Part shown: positions 1 to 8,920 of the stretch, piece after piece
How the letters are laid out: every line of letters starts with the position of its first letter
Position numbering within the stretch: the first letter of the stretch is position 1
Assembly: GCF_000153705.1 (NCBI RefSeq)
Contig: NZ_DS022272.1
Span: 1,557,839 to 1,621,838, forward strand
Direction: 5' to 3'
Source: Fulvimarina pelagi HTCC2506
GTDB taxonomy: Bacteria; Pseudomonadota; Alphaproteobacteria; Rhizobiales; Rhizobiaceae
Length of the DNA stretch: 64,000 nt
Position numbers and translations under genes: made by a program
Notes under the pieces: model-generated
Told to the model about the DNA's origin: nothing
The model's input: only the letters and a program-made list of their open reading frames with translations
Database searches by the model: none

Positions 1-1
1 C

Positions 2-121
2 GTCATTGGCGACCTGACACGTACCGCGATCAAGGATTTTCAGTCGGACGCAGGCCTCGCTTCGACAGGTGAGATCGACGAGGCGCTCATCCGAGCGCTT
101 CTCGACCGCAAGGATAGCTGA
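2..121 (+). CDS. C-terminal end of a peptidoglycan-binding-domain protein (partial)
   Basis: The window opens inside this gene; 39 codons remain before a TGA at 119-121. The translated tail has the pattern of the last helix pair of a PG_binding_1 domain: an AIKDFQ helix, a short GLASTGEID turn with the usual threonine-glycine, then a helix ending in ALL. Such domains anchor hydrolases or secreted proteins to peptidoglycan. The catalytic or main part lies upstream of the window, so the full function cannot be given. A hairpin follows the stop. Confidence 0.6.
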   Translation, partial: VIGDLTRTAIKDFQSDAGLASTGEIDEALIRALLDRKDS

Positions 122-178
122 CGCCGACCGGTGTCAACCCTATCCGGAACCGACACGCGTAGAGATTTGACAATCTAG

Positions 179-208
179 AGGGCTTCGCGCGAAGACGTGC
201 GGAGCCCT
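179..208 (+). terminator. Possible intrinsic terminator after the partial gene
   Basis: AGGGCT at 179-184 pairs with AGCCCT at 203-208, and a smaller self-complementary TTCGCGCGAA lies inside the loop. The hairpin is followed by a T-rich stretch containing GTTTGTCT. It sits between the stop at 121 and the next gene at 249, as expected for a terminator. The T tract is interrupted, so the strength is uncertain. Confidence 0.45.
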
Positions 209-248
209 TCGTTTGTCTGGCTTCGGCCTATAAGAGCCTGTACAGCCC

Positions 249-1181
249 GTGTTCCTGCACCTGCCGATCGCGGAGATCTCAGTCAACCTTTTCGTCATTG
301 TCGGCATGGGAATGGCGGTCGGCTTTCTTTCGGGATTGTTTGGCGTCGGCGGCGGTTTCCTGATCACGCCGCTGCTCATTTTCTACAACATCCCGCCGGC
401 CATCGCGGTCGCGACCGGCGCAAACCAGGTTGTCGCATCCTCATTCTCGGGTGCGCTTGCACACTATAAGCGCGGCACCGTCGACCTCAAACTCGGGAGC
501 ATGCTCCTTGCCGGCGGCGCTTTAGGATCTTTGGCCGGAGTTTGGCTGTTTGGTTTGCTCAGATCGATCGGACAGCTCGATCTCGCGGTCTCCCTCCTTT
601 ACGTCGTCTTTCTCGGAAGTATCGGCGGACTGATGCTTAACGAGAGCGTCCGGTCCATGCTGAGAAGTAGAAAGGGCACCACAGGTAGCGACCTGCGTAG
701 GCCGGGCCAGCATAGCTGGGTTCTCGGCCTGCCGCTCAAGATGCGTTTTCCGAGATCTCGGCTCTATATCTCGATCATTCCGGTCATCACGCTCGGCTTC
801 TTCATTGGCGTCCTCGCCGCGATCATGGGCGTCGGTGGCGGCTTCGTCATGGTGCCAGCCATGATCTACCTCCTGCGCGTCCCGACAAACGTCGTTATCG
901 GTACTTCGCTCTACCAGATCATGTTCACCGCCGCCGTAACGACGGTACTGCAGGCGGCGACCAACCAGACGATCGATATCGTTCTTGCTTTCCTCCTCAT
1001 GCTCGGCGGCGTCATCGGTGCCCAGTTCGGCGCAGAGGCCGGCCGCAAACTCCGCGGTGACCAACTTCGCGCCCTCCTTGCTCTCTTGGTCCTCGCGGTC
1101 GGCGTGCGGCTCGGCGTCGAGTTGGTACTGACGCCCGACTCGCTCTACTCACTCGCATCGCCGACGGGTAAGATCGAATGA
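249..1181 (+). CDS. TauE/SafE family sulfite/sulfonate exporter-like membrane protein
   Basis: 310-aa polytopic inner-membrane protein. It has the two-repeat layout of the TauE/SafE family: each half carries a glycine-rich GVGGGF motif at the end of a membrane segment (about residues 32-37 and 192-198), joined by a hydrophilic loop at about 135-165. Members move sulfite, sulfoacetate or other small organic anions, but the substrate here cannot be read from sequence. The start is a GTG without an obvious Shine-Dalgarno, so an internal ATG at 306 is an alternative. It overlaps the next gene by 4 bp (ATGA). In Rhizobiales this exporter is commonly paired with a TIGR02186 protein, as here, which implies a shared role. 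Confidence 0.85.
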   Translation: MFLHLPIAEISVNLFVIVGMGMAVGFLSGLFGVGGGFLITPLLIFYNIPPAIAVATGANQVVASSFSGALAHYKRGTVDLKLGSMLLAGGALGSLAGVWLFGLLRSIGQLDLAVSLLYVVFLGSIGGLMLNESVRSMLRSRKGTTGSDLRRPGQHSWVLGLPLKMRFPRSRLYISIIPVITLGFFIGVLAAIMGVGGGFVMVPAMIYLLRVPTNVVIGTSLYQIMFTAAVTTVLQAATNQTIDIVLAFLLMLGGVIGAQFGAEAGRKLRGDQLRALLALLVLAVGVRLGVELVLTPDSLYSLASPTGKIE

Positions 1182-2011
1182 GTTGTGCACGAACCATTGC
1201 CAAGAGCGCACTGGCGATCACCGTCCTCATCGGCGCGATGGCTTTTCAGCCAGAATGCTCCGGAGCTCAAGAGGTCATCGAGGACCCGCCGGAGAGTTTC
1301 GACATCGGCTTGTCCTCGTCGACGATCGGCATCACCTCCGAGTTCAACGGTGAGGATCTCACCATCTTCGGCGCGCTCGACAATGCAGACGCGCGGATTC
1401 AGCGACAGCAACGCTATGACATCGTCATTGCGCTTTTCGGTCCGCGCGAGCCCATAGTGGTGCGCGAAAAGGATCGCTTCTTCGGCATCTGGATCAATCG
1501 GGAATCTGCAACCATTCCGGCCGCTCCCGCCACATATTCCCTCGCCTCGACTCGGCCTCTACGTGACATCACCTCACGAGCGACACGTGAGCGGCTCAGC
1601 CTCGGCATCTCGACCCTGCGCCTCGACGGCACACTGCCACGGCTCGGCGAACCGCGGCCTCTTCTCCGGCCCAGACAGAAATTCGCGGAAGCCTTGCGTG
1701 AGATCAAGACGGGCCGAGGCCTCTATTCCGAGACGATCGGCGGCGTGCAGTTTCTCGGTCCCAGCCTGTTCCGGGCGGAACTGAGGCTCCCGGCAGATCT
1801 GCCGATCGGCCAACACATCGCCCGCGCCTACCTCTTTCGCGAAGGCAAGGTCATCCGCCACACATCGCGCACCCTGACCGTGGTCAAGGTCGGTTTTCAA
1901 GCTCAGATCGATGCCTTCGCAAGCAATTACGGCCTGATCTTTGGTTTCGTCGCGGTCCTCGTCGCAATCGTCACAGGCTGGCTCGGCCGCATCATCTTCA
2001 AGCGCGACTGA
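1178..2011 (+). CDS. TIGR02186 family transmembrane protein
   Basis: 277 aa, translationally coupled to the TauE/SafE gene by an ATGA overlap. An N-terminal signal sequence (about residues 1-30) is followed by a periplasmic beta-rich domain. A single hydrophobic segment at about 248-270 and a short cytoplasmic tail ending in Lys-Arg-Asp close the protein, so it is probably anchored by its C terminus with the body in the periplasm. The pairing with the exporter and the overall pattern match the TIGR02186 family, whose biochemical role is not established. A periplasmic partner or assembly factor of the exporter is an inference from gene order only. Confidence 0.75.
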   Translation: MSCARTIAKSALAITVLIGAMAFQPECSGAQEVIEDPPESFDIGLSSSTIGITSEFNGEDLTIFGALDNADARIQRQQRYDIVIALFGPREPIVVREKDRFFGIWINRESATIPAAPATYSLASTRPLRDITSRATRERLSLGISTLRLDGTLPRLGEPRPLLRPRQKFAEALREIKTGRGLYSETIGGVQFLGPSLFRAELRLPADLPIGQHIARAYLFREGKVIRHTSRTLTVVKVGFQAQIDAFASNYGLIFGFVAVLVAIVTGWLGRIIFKRD

Positions 2012-2174
2012 CGGACTGGGCCCCGCAACGCGAGTGCTGCACCATCCCGTCTGCCCTGTTCCGATTTTTCCAGCGCGCCGTTGGACCGCGACGGCACTGT
2101 CACTATCTTGATTGACACGGTTATTATGGTCGGGTTCGCACGCCAGTTCAGAACTCCGAAGCGAGGCAAAACCC

Positions 2175-2993
2175 ATGGTACAGCGTAACGCGTCAAAACT
2201 CACCGCAGTGCGCGATGTCGATCCGATCTGGAACAGCCTGCGCGAGGAGGCGGCGGCGATGGCAAAGGCCGAGCCTACGCTTGCCGGCTTCGTCTACGCC
2301 ACGATCCTCAACCAGAACTCGTTCGAAGCGGCGCTCGCCCATCGTATCGCCCAGCGCATGGATCATGGCGACGTGCCGGCCTACATGATCACCCAGGCTT
2401 TCGAGCAGATGTTCGATGACGATCCGGAACTGTCGGAGATCATACGGACGGATATACAGGCTGTTCTCGACCGCGACGCCGCCTGCGACCGCTATATCGA
2501 GCCGCTTCTTTACTTCAAGGGGTTCCACGCCCTTCAGACGCATCGCCTCGCCCATTGGCTCTGGAAGCACGAGCGGCGCGACTTCGCGCTCTTCCTCCAG
2601 TCTAGGTCTTCCTCGGTCTTCCAGTGCGATATCAATCCCTGCGCCCGTTTCGGTCGCGGTATCTTCCTTGACCATTCGACCGGCATAGTCGTCGGGGAGA
2701 CCGCCGTTGTTGCGGACGATGTTTCCATTCTTCAAGAGGTAACCCTCGGCGGTACGGGAAAGGAAGATGGCGACCGCCATCCGAAGGTCGGCAAGGGGGT
2801 TCTGATCGGGGCCGGCGCAAAAATCCTCGGCAATATCAAGATCGGTGACTGCTCGAAGGTCGCAGCGGGTTCAGTCGTGCTGAGAGACGTGCCGCAATAT
2901 TCGACAGTCGCCGGCGTGCCGGCACGCGTCGTCGTCGTTCGCAAGGGCTGCGAGCCGCCGGCGCGGGTCATGGACCAGCGGATCGAACGCTAG
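2175..2993 (+). CDS. cysE: Serine O-acetyltransferase (CysE)
   Basis: 272-aa enzyme making O-acetylserine from serine and acetyl-CoA, the first step of cysteine synthesis. The N-terminal helical domain (about 1-135) is followed by a left-handed beta-helix of hexapeptide repeats. The catalytic Asp166-His167 pair sits in the DHSTGIVVGETAVV segment, and the GGTGKEDGDRHPK loop is typical of the family. I chose the ATG at 2175 rather than an in-frame ATG at 2112, because it gives the usual family length and has AGCGAGG upstream. The short basic tail after the helix is where cysteine feedback and OAS sulfhydrylase binding normally occur. It is 30 bp upstream of the signal peptidase gene. Confidence 0.93.
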   Translation: MVQRNASKLTAVRDVDPIWNSLREEAAAMAKAEPTLAGFVYATILNQNSFEAALAHRIAQRMDHGDVPAYMITQAFEQMFDDDPELSEIIRTDIQAVLDRDAACDRYIEPLLYFKGFHALQTHRLAHWLWKHERRDFALFLQSRSSSVFQCDINPCARFGRGIFLDHSTGIVVGETAVVADDVSILQEVTLGGTGKEDGDRHPKVGKGVLIGAGAKILGNIKIGDCSKVAAGSVVLRDVPQYSTVAGVPARVVVVRKGCEPPARVMDQRIER

Positions 2994-3023
2994 CCGGCAC
3001 CCGTTCGTGATCGAACGACATCC

Positions 3024-3614
3024 GTGAAGACCGCCATCCGTCTCGTCCTCGGCCTCGTCGTCATCGCCGTCGCCGGCACCGCGCTTGCCGCGACGATCCT
3101 CGGCCCCTACCGGATCGAGGCCAATTCCATGGCGCCCAACGTCGTCGACGGCACGGTCGTCTACACCGATCCGACCTTCGCGCGGCGGCCCTTCGGCGAT
3201 CTCCTCGCGCGCCACGATCCCGAGCGCGGCGACATGATCATGTTCAAGCCCCGCGAGCCCGACGCGCCCTATATCAAGCGCGTGATCGGCCTACCGGGCG
3301 AGACGATCCAGCTGAAGGACGGAACCGTCCATATCGACGGCACCGCCGTCGCCCTCGAAGCCTCGAACGAGAGCGAAGCGCCCGAAGGCCTGGACGGCGA
3401 GCTGCTGACGGAGACCCTTCCGGAGGGCGTCAGTTACGACATTCTCGACACCATGCCCGGCACATCCGGCGACAATACTAGACCGTTCGACCTGCCCGAA
3501 GATCACTACTTCGTCCTTGGCGACAATCGCGACAACTCCGTCGACAGCCGGTCAGACAGCGTCGGTTTCGTGCCGCGCGACGCAATCATCGGTCGGGCCT
3601 GGAAGCTTTACTGA
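3024..3614 (+). CDS. lepB: Signal peptidase I, short form
   Basis: 196-aa membrane-anchored serine protease that removes signal peptides. One N-terminal membrane segment (about 6-26) is followed by all S26 boxes: the nucleophile Ser35 in EANSMAP, the general base Lys85 in YIKRVIGLPGE, and the GDNRDNSVDSR box near the C terminus. The start is GTG. It is short for a rhizobial LepB (usually near 250 aa), so it may be a second, specialised paralogue rather than the housekeeping copy next to rnc; that is inference. Its 3' end converges on murB with only 51 bp between, and I see no clear terminator there. Confidence 0.85.
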   Translation: MKTAIRLVLGLVVIAVAGTALAATILGPYRIEANSMAPNVVDGTVVYTDPTFARRPFGDLLARHDPERGDMIMFKPREPDAPYIKRVIGLPGETIQLKDGTVHIDGTAVALEASNESEAPEGLDGELLTETLPEGVSYDILDTMPGTSGDNTRPFDLPEDHYFVLGDNRDNSVDSRSDSVGFVPRDAIIGRAWKLY

Positions 3615-3665
3615 CGGGTTTCTCGACTCACCTTGCCACTCGCCGAGCGTGTAAGTTCGCGCAGC

Positions 3666-4628
3666 TCAACGCCCGTCAAGGAACGGCTTGACCGTGCGGC
3701 CATCGATGAACTCGCCGATCCGCTTGATCTCCCATTCGAGCGTGATGCCGGAGGTTTTGCGCACGCGATCACGCACGGTCTCGCCAAGGGTTTCAAGATC
3801 GTATCCGGTCGCCTCCCCGGTATTGATCATGAAATTGCAGTGCATCTCCGACATCTGAGCTTCACCGACCTTCAGCCCTCGGCATCCGGCCTTGTCGACT
3901 TCCTTCCAGGCGGATGTGCCTTCCGGGTTCTTGAAGGTCGAGCCGCCGGTCTTTTCTTTCACCGGCTGAACGGTCTCGCGGTGGTGCTGAACCTCGTCCA
4001 TCTTTCGCTGAATTTCGGCAGCGTCGCCGCGTGGTCCCTCGAAGAGCGCCCGCGTGAAGACAAGATCTTCGCTGGCCGATGAATGACGGTAGGCATAACC
4101 CATCTCGTCATTGGACAGCACATGCTTGCCGCCCCTCCTGTCGATGGCGTGAACCTCAACAACCCGCTCGCGGGTCTCGACGCCGTTCGCACCCGCGTTC
4201 ATGCGCAGGGCACCGCCGATCGAGCCTGGAATGCCATGGTAAAAATGGAACCCGTCGAGACCAGCCTGTAGGGCCGTCGCAGCAACCCGCTTGTCGGGAC
4301 AGGCCGTCCCAGCAATCAGCCGCGTCTCGGAGACCTGCTCGGCCATACCGAACCCTTTGGCCGAAAGGCGAATAACGACACCGGGGATGCCACCGTCACG
4401 CACAAGAAGATTGGAACCGATGCCGACGACGCGCACCGGAACCTCCGCCGGGATCGCGGCCATCAGCAACCCGAGGTCGTCCTCGTCGGCCGGCATCGCC
4501 AGCACTTCCGCCGGACCGCCGACCCGAAACCAGGTAACCTTGTCCATGCCGGCGTTCGCCGACAGCCGACCCCGGAAATTCTTCGCGCGACCACGCAGGT
4601 CTTCGAGCAGAGCTTCGCCGTCGATCAT
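3666..4628 (-). CDS. murB: UDP-N-acetylenolpyruvoylglucosamine reductase (MurB)
   Basis: 320-aa cytoplasmic FAD enzyme that reduces UDP-GlcNAc-enolpyruvate to UDP-MurNAc. The FAD-binding part shows [12 protein letters not shown] near the N-terminal third. [17 protein letters not shown] and the C-terminal [12 protein letters not shown] segment, with the catalytic serine, are typical of type-I/IIa MurB. The ATG at 4628 starts just 2 bp beyond the murC stop; a longer frame to 4685 lies within murC and is rejected. It is the last gene of this dcw block: downstream DNA is the convergent signal peptidase, not ddl or ftsQ. Confidence 0.94.
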   Translation of the reverse strand: MIDGEALLEDLRGRAKNFRGRLSANAGMDKVTWFRVGGPAEVLAMPADEDDLGLLMAAIPAEVPVRVVGIGSNLLVRDGGIPGVVIRLSAKGFGMAEQVSETRLIAGTACPDKRVAATALQAGLDGFHFYHGIPGSIGGALRMNAGANGVETRERVVEVHAIDRRGGKHVLSNDEMGYAYRHSSASEDLVFTRALFEGPRGDAAEIQRKMDEVQHHRETVQPVKEKTGGSTFKNPEGTSAWKEVDKAGCRGLKVGEAQMSEMHCNFMINTGEATGYDLETLGETVRDRVRKTSGITLEWEIKRIGEFIDGRTVKPFLDGR

Positions 4629-4630
4629 GG

Positions 4631-6046
4631 TCAGGCCGCCTGTCCGCGAACGTCTTCCAACTGTTTCGGCAGCGCATAGGCCCACTGGGTGATCGAGCCG
4701 GCGCCGAGCAGGATCACTATGTCTTCTGCCTCCGCGATCTGGTTTATGAGTGTCGGCAGTTCATCCGGCCCGTCGATCAGCCGCGCATCGCGATGTCCAC
4801 CGAGCTTGATACGCTCGACCAACATTTCCGAATTGGCGAATTCGATGGGCTCTTCACCCGCGGCGTAGACCGGGGCGAGAATTACCGTATCGGCGTCGTT
4901 GAAGCAGGAAGCGAAATCGGGGAACAACGCTTGAAGCCGCGTGTAGCGATGGGGCTGGACCACCGCGATCACCCGGCCGTTTGCCGAAGCGCGCGCCGCT
5001 GCCAGGACCGAGCGAATTTCCACCGGGTGGTGGCCGTAGTCGTCATAGATCGCGATACCATCCACAACGCCCGTCAGAGTGAAGCGGCGCTTGACGCCCT
5101 CGAAGGTGGCGAGGCCCTTCTGGATTTGCTCCGGCGAAAGGCCCAGCCTGTCGGCGACGGCGATCGCGGCGGTCGCGTTGGAGACGTTGTGCTTGCCGGG
5201 CATCGGCAGCGTCAGTTCGCCGAGATTGGTTTCTGTACCCTTGACCCGGTCGCGCACCGTGACCGAAAAATGTGACTTGCCGGGCTCGAACGAAACGTTC
5301 TCGAACCGCACATCGGCCTGCGGATTCTCGCCATAGGTGATCACACGGCGATCTTCGATTTCCGAGACCACGCTCTGCACCACGGGATGGTCGATGCACA
5401 TGACGGCAAAACCGTAGAACGGCACGTTCTCGACGAAGGAGCGGAAGGCCTCCTTCACCCTCTCGAAAGTGCCGTAATGATCGAGATGCTCTGGATCGAT
5501 GTTGGTGACGACGGCGATGTCCGCCGGCAGTTTGAGGAACGTGCCGTCGGACTCGTCCGCCTCGACGACCATCCAGTCGCCCTCGCCCATGCGCGCATTC
5601 GTGCCATAGGCGTTGATGATACCGCCGTTGACCACCGTCGGATCGAGCCCGCCGGCATCGAGAAGAGTCGCGACCATCGAAGTCGTCGTCGTCTTGCCGT
5701 GGGTTCCACCGATTGCGATCGCCTGGCGGAAGCGCATCAGTTCCGCAAGCATCTCTGCGCGCCGGACGATCGGCAGCAGGCGTTCGCGCGCCGCCGCCAG
5801 TTCGGGGTTGGTCCGCTTGATCGCCGTCGATACGACGACCACCTCGGCATCGCCCAGATTGTCCGCCCGGTGGCCGATCGAGACCTTGACGCCCTTCTCG
5901 CGCAGCCGCGTGACGTTGGCGTTCTCGGCCTGGTCCGAGCCCTGCACCGTGTAGCCGAGATTGACCAGAACCTCGGCAATTCCGCTCATTCCGATGCCGC
6001 CGATCCCGATGAAATGGACCGGGCCGATATTGGGCGGCATCTTCAT
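4631..6046 (-). CDS. murC: UDP-N-acetylmuramate--L-alanine ligase (MurC)
   Basis: 471-aa Mur ligase adding L-alanine to UDP-MurNAc. The UDP-binding Rossmann motif [12 protein letters not shown] lies at about residues 13-24, the ATP P-loop [12 protein letters not shown] near 112-123, and the Mur-ligase C-terminal [10 protein letters not shown] motif, which contacts substrate, near 345. Length is standard. It is separated from murG by about 118 bp with no recognisable gene and runs straight into murB with a 2-bp gap, so murC and murB are probably translated together. Confidence 0.96.
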   Translation of the reverse strand: MKMPPNIGPVHFIGIGGIGMSGIAEVLVNLGYTVQGSDQAENANVTRLREKGVKVSIGHRADNLGDAEVVVVSTAIKRTNPELAAARERLLPIVRRAEMLAELMRFRQAIAIGGTHGKTTTTSMVATLLDAGGLDPTVVNGGIINAYGTNARMGEGDWMVVEADESDGTFLKLPADIAVVTNIDPEHLDHYGTFERVKEAFRSFVENVPFYGFAVMCIDHPVVQSVVSEIEDRRVITYGENPQADVRFENVSFEPGKSHFSVTVRDRVKGTETNLGELTLPMPGKHNVSNATAAIAVADRLGLSPEQIQKGLATFEGVKRRFTLTGVVDGIAIYDDYGHHPVEIRSVLAAARASANGRVIAVVQPHRYTRLQALFPDFASCFNDADTVILAPVYAAGEEPIEFANSEMLVERIKLGGHRDARLIDGPDELPTLINQIAEAEDIVILLGAGSITQWAYALPKQLEDVRGQAA

Positions 6047-6164
6047 GATGGTGTCTCCTGTCCGGTTCTTTCCAGCCTGTCGGCGGGACCCGCAGACTTG
6101 GCCACTCGCAGCACGCCCTCAAGCGGCAGTCGGGCTCATCGCTGTGGTCTGATATGAGGCTTGT

Positions 6165-7256
6165 TCAAACGTCTCGCGGCATAGACTCAACGAGGTCCGC
6201 AAGCAAGCGAGCCGCATCGGCCACCCCGGTCCTCTTCGCCGCTGCCGCCATCGCCGCGGCGCGGTCGGGATTGTCTGCAAGATCGACAATAATGCCCGCA
6301 AGTTTATCCGGCGTCAGTTCCGCCTGCCTGATCACGATGGCGCCATCCTCTGCCTCAAGTCGCGCAGCATTCGCCGCTTGATCGTGATCGAGCGCATAGG
6401 GATAAGGAACAAGAATGGCCGGACGGCCGATCACCGAGATCTCCGAGACCGTCGACGCGCCCGAGCGGCTAATGACAAGATGCGCATCCCCGATACGCGC
6501 TGCCATGTCGTCGAAGAACATCGAAACTTCTGCCTCGATCCCCGCCGCTTGGTAGAAGGCCTCGACTGACCCCGCATCGTTCTCGCGCGCCTGCTGCGTG
6601 ATCTTCAGACGATTCTTCAAAGCTTCGGGCAAGCGCTCGACCGTCTTGGGCAGGACTTCGGAGAAAAACTGAGCCCCCTGGCTTCCGCCGAAGACAACGA
6701 GCCGGAACGGTTCGTCGGTTCTCGGCGGTTCGTAGGGTTTCTCGGCGGCGGCCAGCACCGGCTTTCGCACCGGGTTGCCCGTTACGACGGTCTTCTTCGC
6801 GTGTCGTTCGTCGGCCTTCGTCTGTGGAATGCCCGCGGCGATCCGGTCCACCCGGTTCGCCAGGAACTTGTTCGCACGCCCCATCACCGCGTTCTGCTCG
6901 TGAATCGCCGTCGGGCGCCCGGCTCGGATCGCTGCCATAAGTGGTGGGACTGTTGGATAGCCGCCGAAACCGACCACCACGTCTGGCCGAATGCGCCGCA
7001 CGAGAGCGCCCGCCTGCCGGAACCCTTGCCACAGCGTCCAAAGCGTCTTCGCCATTGCAAACGGGTTTTTCGAAGCGAAGGTCGCCGAGCGTATGGTATG
7101 GACGGCTTCGCCCGGAAATCTCTGCGTAAAGCGGCCGGCCCGATCATCCGTCGCAAGATGAACGCTATGCCCCCGTGCAATCAGTTCGTGGGCGAGTGCT
7201 TCGGCCGGAAAGAGATGGCCGCCGGTCCCCCCGGCGGAAAGAAGAATCGTGCTCAT
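6165..7256 (-). CDS. murG: Lipid II synthase, UDP-GlcNAc transferase (MurG)
   Basis: 363-aa peripheral inner-membrane glycosyltransferase (GT28) that adds GlcNAc to lipid I. The N-terminal G-loop [14 protein letters not shown] is at about residues 9-22; [11 protein letters not shown] near 95-105 and the [15 protein letters not shown] segment near 120-135 are family hallmarks. The second G-loop, [10 protein letters not shown], is near 190, and the C-terminal [11 protein letters not shown] motif binds UDP-GlcNAc. In the dcw order it should be followed upstream by ftsW; here about 500 bp with small reading frames separate them. Confidence 0.96.
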   Translation of the reverse strand: MSTILLSAGGTGGHLFPAEALAHELIARGHSVHLATDDRAGRFTQRFPGEAVHTIRSATFASKNPFAMAKTLWTLWQGFRQAGALVRRIRPDVVVGFGGYPTVPPLMAAIRAGRPTAIHEQNAVMGRANKFLANRVDRIAAGIPQTKADERHAKKTVVTGNPVRKPVLAAAEKPYEPPRTDEPFRLVVFGGSQGAQFFSEVLPKTVERLPEALKNRLKITQQARENDAGSVEAFYQAAGIEAEVSMFFDDMAARIGDAHLVISRSGASTVSEISVIGRPAILVPYPYALDHDQAANAARLEAEDGAIVIRQAELTPDKLAGIIVDLADNPDRAAAMAAAAKRTGVADAARLLADLVESMPRDV

Positions 7257-7344
7257 GCCGCTCCCGCTATCGCGCGATCATGTCGGCTTTGCGATGGGAA
7301 CTGTCGTGTGGCAACGCAGGATGGGAACGGATTGTGGGGGCAGC

Positions 7345-7491
7345 TTACCGGCTCTTGCGGCGGCGTTCGCGGGCATCGCGGGCATTCGCTTGAGCCGTGA
7401 TCTTCCTGGCGTCGTCAAAGACCCACCACGCGATGAGAAGCGCGGCAATCGGGGTCATCGACCCGAACAGAACGATTTCAAGCGTGCTCAT
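7345..7491 (-). CDS. 48-aa membrane microprotein between murG and ftsW
   Basis: This short gene runs from ATG at 7491 to TAA at 7345-7347. A clear Shine-Dalgarno, GAGGGAA, ends about 9 nt before the ATG. The product begins MSTLEIVLFGSM and has one hydrophobic helix at about residues 4-25 (ending in AWWVF). A highly charged tail rich in Arg/Lys (DARERRRKSR) completes it: an N-out/C-in single-pass layout by the positive-inside rule. I do not recognise a named family. Its place on the same strand inside the dcw cluster suggests co-transcription with ftsW and murG, and possibly a role as a small divisome-associated protein; that role is inference. Confidence 0.6.
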   Translation of the reverse strand: MSTLEIVLFGSMTPIAALLIAWWVFDDARKITAQANARDARERRRKSR

Positions 7492-7687
7492 CAGTCAAGT
7501 TCCCTCGAAGATCGCTTCGATAGGAAACGTAAGGCTGGACTTGCCAGAAAGCATAGGAGGGAAATGATCGCGGCTCAAAGCGTCGCCCGCTTTCGCTGAG
7601 CAGAATCGACGTCGGTATCGTCAGACCACCGACGATGAAGAGTCCGATAGCGATCGCGTTTCAATAAGCTGCCTGGAGCTTGATCAC
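7478..7687 (-). pseudogene. Small membrane-protein frame interrupted by one in-frame TGA
   Basis: Read from a GTG at 7687 (GGAGAG about 9 nt upstream), the frame encodes VIKLQAAY, then TGA at 7661-7663 (codon 9). It then continues for 60 sense codons containing a hydrophobic stretch AIAIGLFIVGGLTIPTSILL and an aromatic-rich tail, ending at a TGA at 7478-7480 that overlaps the start of the 48-aa microgene. No ATG, GTG or TTG lies early enough after the stop to re-initiate the hydrophobic part. Codon 9 could have been TGG (Trp), giving AAYWNAIAIG. This looks like a 69-aa gene broken by one nonsense change, or a sequencing error. Family unknown. Confidence 0.45.
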
Positions 7688-7762
7688 CTCGCGCTCGCTC
7701 TCCGTCTTCGCAGCGGGCTCCGTTCCGTTTTCCCCTCTCGGGTCCCTATCCCGTCGATCGGC

Positions 7763-8920
7763 TTAAACCCCGTGAACGAGCGCCGTCCTTTCCATCAGCC
7801 GATCCGTATAGCTGCGGTTCTCCGGCCGTCGTCGCGTCAACGCGAGCACGAAACCGGCGCTGATCGAGATCGCAATCATCGACGAGCCGCCATAGGAAAT
7901 GAACGGCAGTGTCATGCCCTTGGCCGGCAGGAGCTGCAGGTTCACCGCCATGTTGATGATCGATTGGAGGCCGAACACGAAGACCAGCCCGGAGATCGAG
8001 AGCCGGACGAATGGGTCACGCTGCGCAAGCGCAACCGAGAGCCCGCGCATCACGATGAAGGCGAAGAGGAGCGCCAGAATCATGCAGGTGATGATGCCGA
8101 ATTCCTCGGCGATGACTGCGAAGGCGAAGTCGGTGTGGCTGTCAGGGAGAAGCCGTTTTACCGTACCCTCGCCTGGTCCCTGGCCTAACCAGCCACCATT
8201 CAGAATTGCCTCGCGCGCCGTATCCGTCTGGTAGTTGTCGCCCTCTCCGGTGAAGAACCGGTCGATACGGCTCGCCACGTGGTCGAACACCTCGTAGGCA
8301 AAGAACGCGCCAACGAGACCGATGGCGGCGAGCACAGCGATCCAGAGCCAGGGCATGCCGGCCATGAAGAAAAGCCCGCCCCACGTCGCCGCGACAAGCA
8401 TGGTCTGGCCGAGATCGGGCTGTGCGACCAGTAAAGCGACGGTGATCAGAAGCAGCACCAAAGCGCAGAGATTGCCTGGAATCTCAGTCCGCCGCGCATT
8501 CTCGGCGAAGAAGAAGGCGCAGACCACGACGAAGGCCGGCTTCATGAATTCGGACGGCTGAATGTTCATCAGGCCGAAATCCAGCCAGCGTCGTGCACCC
8601 TTGATTTCACTCCCAATGAAGAGAGTCAGGACCATCAACACCAACGAGGCCGCGAGGATGATGATCGCGGCCCGGCGGACGCCGCGCGGTGTCAAGAGCG
8701 ATGTTGCGAAGAGAACCAAAGCCGACGGGATCAGAAAGAACAGGTGGCGCTCGACGAAATGGAATGGTTGGAGGCCTATGCGCTCGGCAACCGGCGGACT
8801 CGCGGCAAAGGAAAGCACCGCGCCACCGACGAGCAGCATGAGGAATGCCCCTACCAGCCAGTGATCGAGCCCGCGCCACCAGTCCGACACTTTGACGATC
8901 TTACTGCCCGACTCGCTCAT
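7763..8920 (-). CDS. ftsW: Peptidoglycan glycosyltransferase FtsW (SEDS)
   Basis: 385-aa polytopic inner-membrane protein of the SEDS family, the septal glycan polymerase that works with FtsI. Around ten hydrophobic segments are visible. Family features include the [19 protein letters not shown] segment near residue 110, the [26 protein letters not shown] stretch near 245-270 (quoted in parts: [22 protein letters not shown]), and the C-terminal [14 protein letters not shown] motif. The start overlaps the murD stop by 4 bp. The N terminus is cytoplasmic and short. Confidence 0.95.
   Translation of the reverse strand: MSESGSKIVKVSDWWRGLDHWLVGAFLMLLVGGAVLSFAASPPVAERIGLQPFHFVERHLFFLIPSALVLFATSLLTPRGVRRAAIIILAASLVLMVLTLFIGSEIKGARRWLDFGLMNIQPSEFMKPAFVVVCAFFFAENARRTEIPGNLCALVLLLITVALLVAQPDLGQTMLVAATWGGLFFMAGMPWLWIAVLAAIGLVGAFFAYEVFDHVASRIDRFFTGEGDNYQTDTAREAILNGGWLGQGPGEGTVKRLLPDSHTDFAFAVIAEEFGIITCMILALLFAFIVMRGLSVALAQRDPFVRLSISGLVFVFGLQSIINMAVNLQLLPAKGMTLPFISYGGSSMIAISISAGFVLALTRRRPENRSYTDRLMERTALVHGV

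Noticed and set aside
3612-3677. TGACGGG...CCCGTCA inverted repeat between lepB and murB as terminator
   Set aside because: The arms are about 50 nt apart with no T tract, too loose for an intrinsic terminator.
4793-6157. Long plus-strand open frames opposite murC
   Set aside because: They lie wholly within the murC coding strand's mirror, have no domain or start signal, and arise from GC-rich third positions.
7661-7663. In-frame TGA as a selenocysteine codon
   Set aside because: No SECIS-like hairpin directly after it and no selenoprotein family match; a Trp-to-stop change or read error is simpler.
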